Shown here in pieces: positions 32,126 to 43,752 of a stretch of 64,000 bases of DNA. Where the stretch lies: the NCBI RefSeq assembly GCF_007830065.1, contig NZ_VLKK01000009.1, forward strand, positions 62,001 through 126,000, read 5' to 3'. The notes beneath the pieces were generated by a model. The model did not search any database and was not told the DNA's origin. It saw only the letters and a list, made by a program, of their open reading frames with translations. Made by a program: the position numbers and the translations under genes. This DNA is from Sphingobium wenxiniae (GTDB taxonomy: Bacteria > Pseudomonadota > Alphaproteobacteria > Sphingomonadales > Sphingomonadaceae). The number at the start of each line of letters is the position of its first letter. The first letter of the stretch is position 1.

Positions 32126-33763
32126 ATGGCCCTTCGCACCGCCCTTCTTGCCACCGTTCTTGCCCTTGCCGTCCCCGGAATGGCGGCGGGGCAGGACAAG
32201 CCCGCCTTTTCCGCCGATGCGATCCGCGCGGATGTGAGCTTTCTGGCGGACGACCTGCTGGAAGGGCGCGATGGCGGCACGCGGGGCTATGACATTGCGG
32301 CGCGCTATGTCGCGGCGCGCTTCACCGCATTGGGGCTGGAGCAGGCCGTGCCCGATAGCTGGTATCAGCCGGTGACGCTGGCCGTGGCGACGCTAGACAA
32401 GGACAGCGCCGCCACGCTCACCATCGGCGGCAGGCGGTTCGACAATGGCGGCGATGTCGTCATGGGCGCGTCCGGGCGGGAACCTGTGCAGGATCTGGAG
32501 GCGGACGCGGTCTTCGTCGGCTACGGCCTCCGGTCGGATCGGGAGAAGATCGACGATTATGCGGGTCTCGACCTCCGGGACAAATGGGCCGTGGCGCTGT
32601 CCGGCGCTCCCGTGGGAATGCCGAGCGAGATCGGCGCGCATCTGGCCGCCGAAAAGGCGATGGCGGCGCAGAAGGCGGGGGCCATCGGCCTGATCACCAT
32701 TCCAAGCCCCGGCCTGCTGGCGCGAACGCCATGGGACAGGCTGAAGGAGCGGGCGAACGATCCCAGCGTGGGATGGATGCAGCCCGATGGGCGGCTCTAC
32801 GTCCGCACGCCGGGAATAAGAGGATCGGCCTATGCCCATGACGGGGCAGCAGAGGCTTTGCTCGCCGGGTCCGGGCGGACGCTGGCGGCGATCCGGGCGG
32901 AAGCGGGGAAGAAAGGCTGGCGGCCCAGGGGCTTCGCGCTGAAACCGCTGGTCCGCATCGAGCGCAGGAGCAGCGTGGCGACAGCGCCCAGCAGCAACGT
33001 GCTGGCGGTGCTGCCCGGCTCCGATCCGGCGCTGGCGGGGGAATATGTGCTGCTGATGGCGCATCTCGACCATGTCGGGGTAAAGCCGGATACGCCGGGC
33101 AAGGACAAGATCTACAACGGCGCGATGGACAATGCGTCGGGCATCGCGACCATGCTGGCGGTGGCGAAAGCCTTTGCGGAGAGTGGGGCACGGCCGAAAC
33201 GCTCCATCCTCTTCGCGGCGGTGACGGCGGAAGAGGACGGGCTGCTGGGGTCGCAATATCTGGCGAAGCATCCTGTCCTGCCTGCGGGCGGAAAGCTGGT
33301 GGGCGTGGTCAATCTGGACATGCCGATCCTGACCTACGACTTTCAGGATCTGGTGGCTTTCGGCGCGGAACATTCGACGCTGGGACCGATCGTGGAGAAG
33401 GCGGCGAAATCCGAAGGCATCGCCCTGTCGCCCGATCCTCTGCCTGCGGAAGGATTGTTCACGCGTTCGGACCATTACCGCTTCGTCGAGGAGGGCGTGC
33501 CTTCGGTGTTCCTGATGACGGGCTTTGCCGGGCCGGGAAAGGCGGCGTTCGAGCATTTCCTCAAGACCGACTACCACAAGCCGTCCGACCAGATCGACCT
33601 GCCCTTCCACTGGGAGGCGGCGGCGAAGTTCGCGCGGGTGAACTATGCTATTGCGCGGGAGATCGCCGATGCGGCGGAGGCGCCGCGCTGGTATAAGGAC
33701 GACTTCTTCGGCGACGCCTTCGCGGCGGATCAGCCCAAGGTGGCGAAACCATCAATGAAATAG
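32126..33763 (+). CDS. M28-family zinc aminopeptidase, secreted
   Basis: A 545-residue peptidase with an N-terminal signal peptide (about residues 1-22). An inserted PA-type domain (about 110-270) precedes the co-catalytic zinc core. All five M28 ligands are visible: H in LMAHLDHVG, D in NGAMDNASG, E in TAEEDGLLG, D in VVNLDMP and H in TDYHKPSDQ. It likely trims peptides in the periplasm. It is divergent from the M16 gene across a 154-bp gap in which I see no clear motif, so the two peptidases may be controlled together. Confidence 0.92.
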   Translation: MALRTALLATVLALAVPGMAAGQDKPAFSADAIRADVSFLADDLLEGRDGGTRGYDIAARYVAARFTALGLEQAVPDSWYQPVTLAVATLDKDSAATLTIGGRRFDNGGDVVMGASGREPVQDLEADAVFVGYGLRSDREKIDDYAGLDLRDKWAVALSGAPVGMPSEIGAHLAAEKAMAAQKAGAIGLITIPSPGLLARTPWDRLKERANDPSVGWMQPDGRLYVRTPGIRGSAYAHDGAAEALLAGSGRTLAAIRAEAGKKGWRPRGFALKPLVRIERRSSVATAPSSNVLAVLPGSDPALAGEYVLLMAHLDHVGVKPDTPGKDKIYNGAMDNASGIATMLAVAKAFAESGARPKRSILFAAVTAEEDGLLGSQYLAKHPVLPAGGKLVGVVNLDMPILTYDFQDLVAFGAEHSTLGPIVEKAAKSEGIALSPDPLPAEGLFTRSDHYRFVEEGVPSVFLMTGFAGPGKAAFEHFLKTDYHKPSDQIDLPFHWEAAAKFARVNYAIAREIADAAEAPRWYKDDFFGDAFAADQPKVAKPSMK

Positions 33764-33812
33764 CGAAGGGATGCGTTTTTTTCGGTTCCGACAGGATAAT
33801 ATCCTAACGCCT

Positions 33813-33840
33813 CTTGTGTTGCCTTTTAGCAACACTACAT
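33813..33840 (+). promoter_or_regulatory. Candidate heat-shock (sigma-32) promoter of clpB with overlapping dyad
   Basis: CTTG (33813-33816) and CTACAT (33835-33840) are separated by 18 bp, close to the alphaproteobacterial RpoH pattern CTTG-N17/18-CTATAT. A perfect inverted repeat GTGTTGC (33816-33822) and GCAACAC (33829-33835) fills the spacer, and a second dyad AGGAT-AAT-ATCCT (33793-33805) lies just upstream. The predicted transcript would start about 20 bp before the clpB ATG. Confidence 0.5.
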
Positions 33841-33868
33841 CGCGAACAGCTTTTACGAAGGGGATGAC

Positions 33869-36448
<2,580 letters not shown>

Positions 36449-36465
36449 TCCCACCCTTTAGCGAA

Positions 36466-36491
36466 AAAAGGGGGGCATATGCCCCCCTTTT
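36466..36491. terminator. Bidirectional terminator between clpB and a TonB receptor
   Basis: A perfect 26-bp palindrome, AAAAGGGGGG-CATATG-CCCCCCTTTT, lies between the convergent stop codons of clpB (36448) and the receptor gene (36514). T runs are present on both strands (TTTTCTTTT on plus), so it serves both genes. Confidence 0.9.
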
Positions 36492-36513
36492 CTTTTGATA
36501 CTGAAAACTGTGC

Positions 36514-39498
36514 TCAAAACAACTTGCCGGTTTGCAGCTTCACACCTGCATAAAGGAAGCGGCCTACACCGGAAATCGGATAGCTGAGTTCTCCCAGGTC
36601 CGGCGTCTGATCCGTGAAATTGTTGATCCCCGCATAAACCTGGAACCTGTCATCGACTTCATAGGCGAAGCGGATGTCATGTTGCTGAAGCTCCTTGTAC
36701 CAGACATATTTAGGATCGACGAGATCGGGATTGCCGGTCAATTCCTCCGTCAGATAGCGGCGGGTCTTGCTGGAATAGGTGAAAGTATAGTTGGCGGTGA
36801 ACTTGTTCAGTTTCCACACCAGGTCCAATGTACCGCGCCACCGGGGATTGTAAGCCTCCAAAATGTCATTATCGATCTCAGCACCGATGGAAGGAACTTC
36901 CGTCTTCCTGTCCAGATAGCCACCGATCAGGTTGATATTGAAGGTGCCGAGATTGTCGCTGGGCGAAAACACGTAGCGGATGGAGAAATCCGCGCCAGCC
37001 GTCCGCAGTGCAGCCACATTCTGCGGTCGCACATTGAAACCGATGCGACGCTGGATATCGTTGCCGTCACCCAGGACGAAGCCCGTTGCCGGATCACGGA
37101 ATATATTCTCGCAGAACACATTTTCGGCGGTGGGCTGATCCACGCAAAGCCGCGCCAATTCGGTCGGCGTGGGCGTATTGACGGCATTTTTGATCTTAAT
37201 GTCGTACCAGTCGAAAGTGAGTGTCAGACCGGGAATGAACCGGGGTTGCAACACGAGGCCCGCCGTCCACGACTTAGCCGTTTCCTCCGTCAGCAACGGA
37301 TTGCCGCCGGTCGTTCCGCGCCGGGTCGTATTGACCGAGGGAACGGTGGAAGGCGTGAAATTGGCAATCTCGTCCGGGGTCAGGCCAAGGCCGGACAAAA
37401 TGGTGGCGCAATTCGCGCGGCGATATTGCGTGCCCTCATCCAGTCGCCTGAAATCGCAGGGGTCCTGAACCTGAAGGAACGTGCCCGTCGCGGGCTGAAA
37501 CAGTTCGCCGATATTGGGCGCGCGCACCGCCTGCGAATAGGACCCACGGAACCGCAGATCGGGGATCGGCGCATAAATGCCGTCCACCTTCCATGTGGTC
37601 GTCTTGCCTACGGTGCTATAGTCCGAAAAACGTATCGCACCTCCGACCGAGAGCAGATGGGCGAAACGCATATTGGACAGGATCGGCGCGTTCACCTCGC
37701 CGAAAAATTCCTTCACGTTGAAACGCCCGCCGCTGATAGGTAGCGCAGCGAAGTCACGGAATTCGCCGTTCTGAATCAGCGCATCAGGCGTCTCGCGGCT
37801 CTTTTCGCGACGATATTCGCCTCCCAGCGCGAAACCGAAGGAACCGCCGCCGGGGAAGGTGAAAACCGAATCCAGGTTGCCCGAAACAGACCCGGTCACC
37901 ACTTCCTGCGAAATCTTGGAGCGGCTGACATTGTCGGCCAGCACGAAGGCGAGCGCTTCAGGATCGGCCACGCCATTACCCAAAACATTGAGCGGACGAC
38001 AGGCGCTACCCGCGCCCGGCGTGAAGGTTGTGGCAGGACCGCCAAAATTATCCGGATCGATGACACCGCCATAGGCAAGCGTCGATCGGCAGACGATATC
38101 CCCCGTCACAGGATCACGCACCGCATCCAGCGCCGCATAGTAGCGGTCGCCGATCAGATTGGCGGTCTGACGGTTACGGACCTTGGTTTCGCCATAGATA
38201 TAGGAAACATCATAGTTGAGATTGTCGGTAATTGCGCCGTCAAAGCCGAGCACGATACGCTTGGTCTTGCGCTTTACGGTTTCGCCGCGAATGCCGAAGT
38301 CGTAATTGTCACGCGATACCAAGGCACCGTCCGGCGCGGCGCCTGCACCAAACCGTTCGGCCAGATAAGCATTGTCCGGCTGAAGATAAGTGAAGAAATC
38401 GAAGCTGGGCTGAGCCACGGAATAGGCTTTGGTCTCGACATATTTGCCCTCTGCATAGAAGCGGATGGCGGGGGAGAATTCATAGCTGGCCAGCATATTA
38501 AACATGTGCCGGTTCTGCGATGGTTGAAGATCGCCGAAATAGCCGGCAACCGGCGTGTTCGATCCGCCGACCGCACGCGCATTACCGCCGATCAGGATTT
38601 GCCCTCGATCATAAGGAAGACCGCTGCCGGTAAAATCGGGGATGCCGTCGAGATCGAGATCCACGGCACCATCGGGCGAACTGTCGGCCCAGGTCAGATT
38701 GCTATAGGGAATCCGATCAGGAACGTTGGGATCATCATCCAAGTCATCCTGATTCTGGAGAATTTCCCTATATTTCGCCGGATTTCCCGAAAATCCGCGC
38801 GCAATGGGGCTAAGACGATCGGACTTATTATATTCATATGCAACCGCAATGTTGCCGCGCCCTTCCGCGAAATTCTTGCCTGCCGTCACGCTGAAATAGC
38901 GATTGGCTGCGTCACCCTTGGACGAAATGCCGGATTGGGCGCGCGCGGTCAGTCCTTCGAAATTGCGCTTGAGCACGAAATTGACCACGCCCGACACGCC
39001 ATCCGCGCCGTAAATCGCCGATGCGCCACCCGTTAGAACATCAACCCGTTCGATCAGATCTTCGGGAATAGTGTTGATATCCACAGCCGCCGAATTGGCG
39101 ATGCCGGCGACGTGGCGCTTGCCGTTCACCAGAACGAGTGTCCGCTCCTCCCCCAGATTGCGGAGATTGAGCAGGTTGACGCCCGTTTCACCAAAGCCCG
39201 CGTCCGCGCCTCCGGACAGCGAACTGCCGGTGGAAGCCGAAAGTGCGGGATTACGCAAAAGAATATCGGTCAGGTTGGTCCGGCCTGTCTGCTCGATCTG
39301 TTCGGCAGAAACCGCCACGATGGGATTGGCGACGTCCAGTTCCGGTCGCGCAATACGCGAACCCGTAACGACAATTATCGGTTCATCTTCCCGTTGGGTC
39401 GATTCCTGCGCCATGGCATAGGATGAAATCAAAGCCATGCCGATAGCGATCGACCCAGCACTGTTCCGCAAACTTGCTGTTTTCGATATGATTTTCAC
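36514..39498 (-). CDS. TonB-dependent outer-membrane receptor 1
   Basis: A 994-residue receptor. The GTG at 39498 is preferred as start: AAGGGA sits seven bases upstream and the protein then begins with a proper signal peptide (MKIISKTASLRNSAG, cleavage after SSYAMAQ). The plug domain opens IIVVTGSRIARPELD, a TonB-box-like segment, and includes RNLGEERTLVLVNGKR and GASAIYGADGVSGVVNFVLKR. The 22-stranded barrel fills the rest and ends with aromatic residues in VKLQTGKLF. Frames upstream of the GTG read into a shared leader. The substrate is not evident. It resembles the second receptor at 40657-43632 in plug and leader. Confidence 0.93.
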   Translation of the reverse strand: MKIISKTASLRNSAGSIAIGMALISSYAMAQESTQREDEPIIVVTGSRIARPELDVANPIVAVSAEQIEQTGRTNLTDILLRNPALSASTGSSLSGGADAGFGETGVNLLNLRNLGEERTLVLVNGKRHVAGIANSAAVDINTIPEDLIERVDVLTGGASAIYGADGVSGVVNFVLKRNFEGLTARAQSGISSKGDAANRYFSVTAGKNFAEGRGNIAVAYEYNKSDRLSPIARGFSGNPAKYREILQNQDDLDDDPNVPDRIPYSNLTWADSSPDGAVDLDLDGIPDFTGSGLPYDRGQILIGGNARAVGGSNTPVAGYFGDLQPSQNRHMFNMLASYEFSPAIRFYAEGKYVETKAYSVAQPSFDFFTYLQPDNAYLAERFGAGAAPDGALVSRDNYDFGIRGETVKRKTKRIVLGFDGAITDNLNYDVSYIYGETKVRNRQTANLIGDRYYAALDAVRDPVTGDIVCRSTLAYGGVIDPDNFGGPATTFTPGAGSACRPLNVLGNGVADPEALAFVLADNVSRSKISQEVVTGSVSGNLDSVFTFPGGGSFGFALGGEYRREKSRETPDALIQNGEFRDFAALPISGGRFNVKEFFGEVNAPILSNMRFAHLLSVGGAIRFSDYSTVGKTTTWKVDGIYAPIPDLRFRGSYSQAVRAPNIGELFQPATGTFLQVQDPCDFRRLDEGTQYRRANCATILSGLGLTPDEIANFTPSTVPSVNTTRRGTTGGNPLLTEETAKSWTAGLVLQPRFIPGLTLTFDWYDIKIKNAVNTPTPTELARLCVDQPTAENVFCENIFRDPATGFVLGDGNDIQRRIGFNVRPQNVAALRTAGADFSIRYVFSPSDNLGTFNINLIGGYLDRKTEVPSIGAEIDNDILEAYNPRWRGTLDLVWKLNKFTANYTFTYSSKTRRYLTEELTGNPDLVDPKYVWYKELQQHDIRFAYEVDDRFQVYAGINNFTDQTPDLGELSYPISGVGRFLYAGVKLQTGKLF

Positions 39499-39521
39499 TG
39501 TCCAGTCCCTTGCTCTGGAGT
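39496..39521 (-). promoter_or_regulatory. Conserved leader with hairpin exposing the Shine-Dalgarno, receptor 1
   Basis: These 26 bases, from the GTG start codon outward, match the leader of the second receptor at 43630-43655 in 25 of 26 positions. On the minus strand TCCAG and CTGGA (39515-39519 and 39501-39505) form a 5-bp stem, and the AAGGGA ribosome-binding sequence lies in the 9-base loop. Confidence 0.7.
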
Positions 39522-39881
39522 TCGAGAGAATGTTCTGCTCTCTCAACAATCACGCGATAGGGATTTATGTCCGACAGCATCCCGCGCATGAGTGGCTTTG
39601 AAACTGCGGATGGTGAAAGGAACTGTAAAGACAGAGAAAATGACTCAAGTTGATTATGCTGCAAACTGTAGCAAATCTATCACAGTGTTTCTGCTTAGCG
39701 CTAATTAGAAATTATATTATAACGATAAAATAAAAATAGAAATTATATGATGTTTGATTTGTCATAGTAATAATTTTATAAAATGATTTATTTAAAATAT
39801 ACATAGCTCAAATAATATAGACTATATTTCTATATATTATGTTATTTATATTGATAAAATACAATATAGGTAAGATTATTT
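39522..39881. other. AT-rich intergenic region between receptor 1 and the oxygenase gene
   Basis: About 360 bp with no gene. From about 39640 the sequence becomes strikingly AT-rich, unlike the rest of the window, and stays so into the first 20 codons of the oxygenase gene. It holds a 12-bp direct repeat, TAGAAATTATAT, at 39706-39717 and 39737-39748. Near receptor 1, the block around 39566-39578 (minus strand GCTGTCGGACATA) resembles the block at 43696-43708 upstream of receptor 2 and may be promoter-related. Divergent promoters for both genes must lie here. Confidence 0.7.
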
Positions 39882-40601
39882 ATGAATATATCCTATAAGA
39901 TAAATTCAAATCTTAATTTAGAGATAATAAAAGACACCTATATGTCAGCTGGACGAGTTAGAATTTCCGATTTCCTTGATCCTTCTTTTGCTGGCGCATT
40001 ATTATCTGCCCTCGCGCAACGCGCCGACTGGATGCAAGTCATCAATTCCGGTGACAGGATATTTGAACTGTCCCGAGAATTGAGGCGATCCTTTGACGAC
40101 GATAGAAACAAAAATCTCGAGGAAGCAATCAATAATAGCGCCCGATACGGGTTCCAATATCGCTATGAAACCATCCGTGTTCCTGATGATATAGGTCAAA
40201 GAAACCCGGACGATATCCTCCATTTTTTCGTCAATTTCATGAATTCCCGGCCTGTTATCGAATTCATGCGCGAAATCACGGGCGATGAAGAGGTTGACTT
40301 TGTGGATGCACAAGCCACGGCTTATGGATCAGGCGATTTCCTGTCGCGTCATAACGACGCCATCGACGGCAAGCATAGACGCGCGGCCTATGTTCTTGGT
40401 CTCACTCAATCATGGCGATTTGAATGGGGCGGCCTGCTCATGTTTCATGAAGGAGAAACCGCCTCCGCCTGGCTGCCGACCTTCAACGGCCTGAGTCTGT
40501 TTGCCGTTCCTCAAGATCACAGTGTAAGTCTGGTGACACCCTTTGCCGATCAACGCCGCTATTCAGTCACCGGCTGGCTAAGGTCGTTCCACAAGAAATA
40601 G
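39882..40601 (+). CDS. 2-oxoglutarate/Fe(II)-dependent oxygenase
   Basis: A 239-residue protein with the double-stranded beta-helix motifs of 2OG-Fe(II) oxygenases: the HxD pair H157/D159 in LSRHNDAID, the distal histidine H213 in VPQDHSVSLV, and the 2OG-binding arginine at R225/R226 in RRYSVTGWLR. The best family match by eye is the prolyl-hydroxylase-like Tpa1/Ofd1 group. The first 20 residues are encoded by AT-rich DNA; an ATG at 39942 (M21) is an alternative start. It lies between two TonB receptors and converges on the second, separated by a terminator. The substrate is unknown; hydroxylation of a peptide or imported ligand is speculation. GC is lower than in the flanking genes. Confidence 0.88.
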   Translation: MNISYKINSNLNLEIIKDTYMSAGRVRISDFLDPSFAGALLSALAQRADWMQVINSGDRIFELSRELRRSFDDDRNKNLEEAINNSARYGFQYRYETIRVPDDIGQRNPDDILHFFVNFMNSRPVIEFMREITGDEEVDFVDAQATAYGSGDFLSRHNDAIDGKHRRAAYVLGLTQSWRFEWGGLLMFHEGETASAWLPTFNGLSLFAVPQDHSVSLVTPFADQRRYSVTGWLRSFHKK

Positions 40602-40634
40602 ATAAGGGGCAGAGTTCCCACTCCGCCCCTTATC
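40601..40634. terminator. Bidirectional terminator between the oxygenase and receptor 2
   Basis: GATAAGGGGC (40601-40610) and GCCCCTTATC (40625-40634) form a perfect 10-bp stem with a further inner GAGT/ACTC pairing. It sits between the convergent oxygenase (stop 40601) and receptor 2 (stop 40657). Confidence 0.75.
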
Positions 40635-40656
40635 CCCAATATAGACTAGACGCGGA

Positions 40657-43632
40657 TCAGAAGCGAAGCTTCGCCGAGATCGAGAGATAGCGTCCCAGAA
40701 CATCATAAGTGCTCGGCAGCGTGTTGGACTGCTCGCCGTTACCGCCGGTCTGCTGGCTGATAACGAAGGGCGGACGCTTGTCGAACAGGTTCGACACAGT
40801 GCCGGTGAGGCTGAAATTATCCGTGATGTCGGCCGCGAGGGCCAAATCGAAATAATTGAAAGCCTTGATCTTTTCCACCGCATAGGTGGTGTTCGGATCA
40901 TCATCGCGCACGCCGCCCGTGTAACGCCATTGCACCGAAGTCGTTATCTTACCGAAGTCGAGAGTAGTGCGGAGAGAATGGCGCCACTTCGGAATCGGCT
41001 GGCCCGACGGCACCGAAGTGCTGCACGCCACGCCGAACTTGCCGACGCATTCATTGACGATCGGCACGCCCACGACGGGCGTGAAGTCATATTTGAAAAC
41101 GCGCGTGCCGTTGAAGTTCAGCGACAGTTTCGGTTCATCGCCGGCAATCGTGAACGGCAGCGGCGTGGTGTAGCCCAACGAGATATCCAGACCGTCGGTC
41201 TTGAGACCACCCGAATTCTGGTTCTGGTCGACGATCCGTTCCACCTGACCGAGCGAGTTACGCGAAACTAGGTCACAGAAGGACTGAATGCCCTGGTCAA
41301 AACAGCCCGCAAAGATATTGCCTTGGCCATAAGGGCTGATGAAACCCGTGATCTTGATCTTGTAATAGTCGATCGTCGCGCTGAAGCCGGGCAACAGGCC
41401 AGGCGTCAGGACCGCACCGATGGTGAAAGTCTTCGACTTTTCTTCGCGCAGGTTCGCATTACCCGACTGGAACGAAGGCGGATTCACCAGGTTCGAGTCG
41501 TTGATATTGTTAAGTGCGTCTGCTTGCTGATTCGCAGGCAGGGCACGGATCGCGTCATAAACCGACTGTGGCACACCATTAGCTACACAGGCACCTTCCA
41601 AGCTGCTTCCGAGCACACCGGCATTGCCGCACGGGTCGCTCTGGCCGTCAAAGCTGACGGTCTGCCCCAGATACAGCTCGTTGACGCTGGGACCACGGAT
41701 CGCGCGCTGGAACTGGCCACGGAAGCCAATGCCCTTGACAACTTCAAGCTGCGCGCCTGCCGCCCAGGTGAACACATTGCCCGGCGCGTTCGAATAATGC
41801 GTGAAACGCGCCGCGCCGTTGACTTCGAACCGCTTCACGAAGGTATCGGCCAGAAGCGGGATGTTCACTTCGCCGAAAAATTCGCGAACGCTGTAGCCGC
41901 CCGAGGTAGGTGCGCCGGGGTTGAACCCGCCGACATTACCCGATGCCAGGAAGGTGTCGGGCGTGGTGCTGCCCCGTTCCGAACGCCATTCCGCGCCGAG
42001 CGCGACGCCGACGCCGCCCGCGCCGAGATCGAACAGGCTGGAGTTGGTGAAGGCGACGCTGGCGACCTGGGTGGTATATTCCTCCAGATTGGTCGCGCCA
42101 ATGCCCAGATAGGCGGCCGCGTCGGAGGAAAGATTACCCGTGCCGAAGAGATTCGCCGGAGCGCAGCCCGCCTGACGCGCATCGGCCGAAGAGCAGACAA
42201 GCGTGCCGCCATTGGGTTCACCCGCGAACGGGAAGGGCGAGATGTTACCGGCCGAATCCTGGAAAGCGGTACGAGTCGCAGCCAGGAAATTGGTCAGAGC
42301 AACATTGCCCGTCTGACGCTGGGAATTCTTGGTCCGGGCATACATGTAGTAGCCGTCATAGGACCAGCCCGCTCCCAGGTCGCCTTCCGCACCGACGACG
42401 ATCCGGAAAGCGCTGCGATCATCCTGATTGAGGCGGCCGCCCAGGCCCAAGGTGCGGAAACCATAGGCCGGGACGCTGACATAGCCATCGCCATCCGTAT
42501 CAAGACCGTTCAATGCAGCCTGAAGTTCAGGCGAGAAGTAGGGCGAATTCGCCTGGATGTCGAAAGCGCCCAGCGACCCTGCGTTCACGCCGGTGCCAAA
42601 GGGGGTGGAGTTGCCCAGCGGCGTCGCGGCAAGCAGGTTGTCAACGCGATTGTTGACATATTGCGCTTCCATATAGGGCTTGAAGATGCTGCTCACCTCA
42701 TATTGCGCGCGCGCGGAGATGAGGAAGCGTTCCTGCGGAACCTGCAGATAGTTCGCGGGATTGGTGTTATAGGCGTTGGCCGATGAGTCATATGCACTCG
42801 GGCTGCCATCCGGGTTGAAGAAGATTGCACTGTTCGGAAGTCCCAGCGCGGCATTCAGGCCGGGAACCTGGATACGACCCTCAGGGATCGAACCGGAACC
42901 GCCGGGGCTGAAAGTGCCGTCCTGGTTATCGTTGAAACTGTCACGCGACCAGCTACGTTTGCTGGCGAAGATCGCCTTGCGCTTGTAATAATCGAGCGAA
43001 AGCGTGACGTTACCGCGGTTGTCATCGAAATTGGCGCCGATGGTGCCATTGATGTCCCAACGCGCGCCATCGCCACGGCTGCTGAGCTCGTATGTCGAAT
43101 TGAGTTCGATGCCTTCAAAGTCGCGCTTCAGGACGAAGTTGACGACACCGGCGATCGCGTCCGACCCGTAAACAGCCGAGCGGCCACCCGTCACCACGTC
43201 CACGCGCTCAATCAGCGCCTGCGGAATGGTGTTGAGGTCGACGACCTGATTGACGTCATAGGACATGTAGCGGCGGCCATTGACCAGCACCAGCGTACGC
43301 GAAGTGCCAAGGCCGCGAAGGTCGACGGTCGCGATGCCGCCGCCGGGATTGTTCGACGTGCCCGTCGACGAACCCATGACCTGCGGCAGATCGTTGAGGA
43401 CGCTCTCGACATTGGTCTGGCCCTTAAGCGCAAACTGCTCGGCCGACACCACCGCGATGGGGCTAGCCTGGTCGAGGTCCGGCCGCGCGATACGCGAACC
43501 GGTAACGATGATGGTAGCTTCGCCTTCGTCGGCGGCCCCGCCCTGTGCAAATGCAGCAGCAGGAAGCATCGCGCCCACAATAAATGGCGCAACACCGGCG
43601 CGCAGAAGCGCGGTTTTCGAAAGTTTCTTCAC
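40657..43632 (-). CDS. TonB-dependent outer-membrane receptor 2
   Basis: A 991-residue receptor starting at the GTG at 43632, which follows AAGGGA by seven bases and gives a clean signal peptide (MKKLSKTALLRAG..., cleavage after AAAFAQ). The plug begins ATIIVTGSRIARPDLDQASPI and contains RGLGTSRTLVLVNGRR and GRSAVYGSDAIAGVVNFVLKR. The large beta-barrel ends YLSISAKLRF, with the terminal phenylalanine expected for Bam-dependent insertion. It is a paralogue of receptor 1, though the barrel sequences differ, which suggests different ligands. No dedicated siderophore or sugar genes lie beside it. Confidence 0.94.
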   Translation of the reverse strand: MKKLSKTALLRAGVAPFIVGAMLPAAAFAQGGAADEGEATIIVTGSRIARPDLDQASPIAVVSAEQFALKGQTNVESVLNDLPQVMGSSTGTSNNPGGGIATVDLRGLGTSRTLVLVNGRRYMSYDVNQVVDLNTIPQALIERVDVVTGGRSAVYGSDAIAGVVNFVLKRDFEGIELNSTYELSSRGDGARWDINGTIGANFDDNRGNVTLSLDYYKRKAIFASKRSWSRDSFNDNQDGTFSPGGSGSIPEGRIQVPGLNAALGLPNSAIFFNPDGSPSAYDSSANAYNTNPANYLQVPQERFLISARAQYEVSSIFKPYMEAQYVNNRVDNLLAATPLGNSTPFGTGVNAGSLGAFDIQANSPYFSPELQAALNGLDTDGDGYVSVPAYGFRTLGLGGRLNQDDRSAFRIVVGAEGDLGAGWSYDGYYMYARTKNSQRQTGNVALTNFLAATRTAFQDSAGNISPFPFAGEPNGGTLVCSSADARQAGCAPANLFGTGNLSSDAAAYLGIGATNLEEYTTQVASVAFTNSSLFDLGAGGVGVALGAEWRSERGSTTPDTFLASGNVGGFNPGAPTSGGYSVREFFGEVNIPLLADTFVKRFEVNGAARFTHYSNAPGNVFTWAAGAQLEVVKGIGFRGQFQRAIRGPSVNELYLGQTVSFDGQSDPCGNAGVLGSSLEGACVANGVPQSVYDAIRALPANQQADALNNINDSNLVNPPSFQSGNANLREEKSKTFTIGAVLTPGLLPGFSATIDYYKIKITGFISPYGQGNIFAGCFDQGIQSFCDLVSRNSLGQVERIVDQNQNSGGLKTDGLDISLGYTTPLPFTIAGDEPKLSLNFNGTRVFKYDFTPVVGVPIVNECVGKFGVACSTSVPSGQPIPKWRHSLRTTLDFGKITTSVQWRYTGGVRDDDPNTTYAVEKIKAFNYFDLALAADITDNFSLTGTVSNLFDKRPPFVISQQTGGNGEQSNTLPSTYDVLGRYLSISAKLRF

Positions 43633-43655
43633 GGTCCAGTCCCTTGCTCTGGAGT
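43630..43655 (-). promoter_or_regulatory. Conserved leader with hairpin exposing the Shine-Dalgarno, receptor 2
   Basis: Almost identical to 39496-39521. The stem is formed by 43649-43653 and 43635-43639 and the AAGGGA sequence is in the loop, directly ahead of the GTG start. Conservation outside the reading frame supports both the start codon choice and a functional RNA element. Confidence 0.7.
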
Positions 43656-43752
43656 GAAAGCAGTTTCCTGCCCCCATTATGGTCCTAAGGAGAGATATGC
43701 CCGACAGCGTTCCCCTTGTGGATTGGCGGAAATTGCGCGGGACTGGGGTCAT

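Noticed and set aside
39706-39748. Direct repeats in the AT-rich pocket as a CRISPR array or attachment site
   Set aside because: Only two 12-bp copies, no spacer regularity, no cas or integrase gene in the window.
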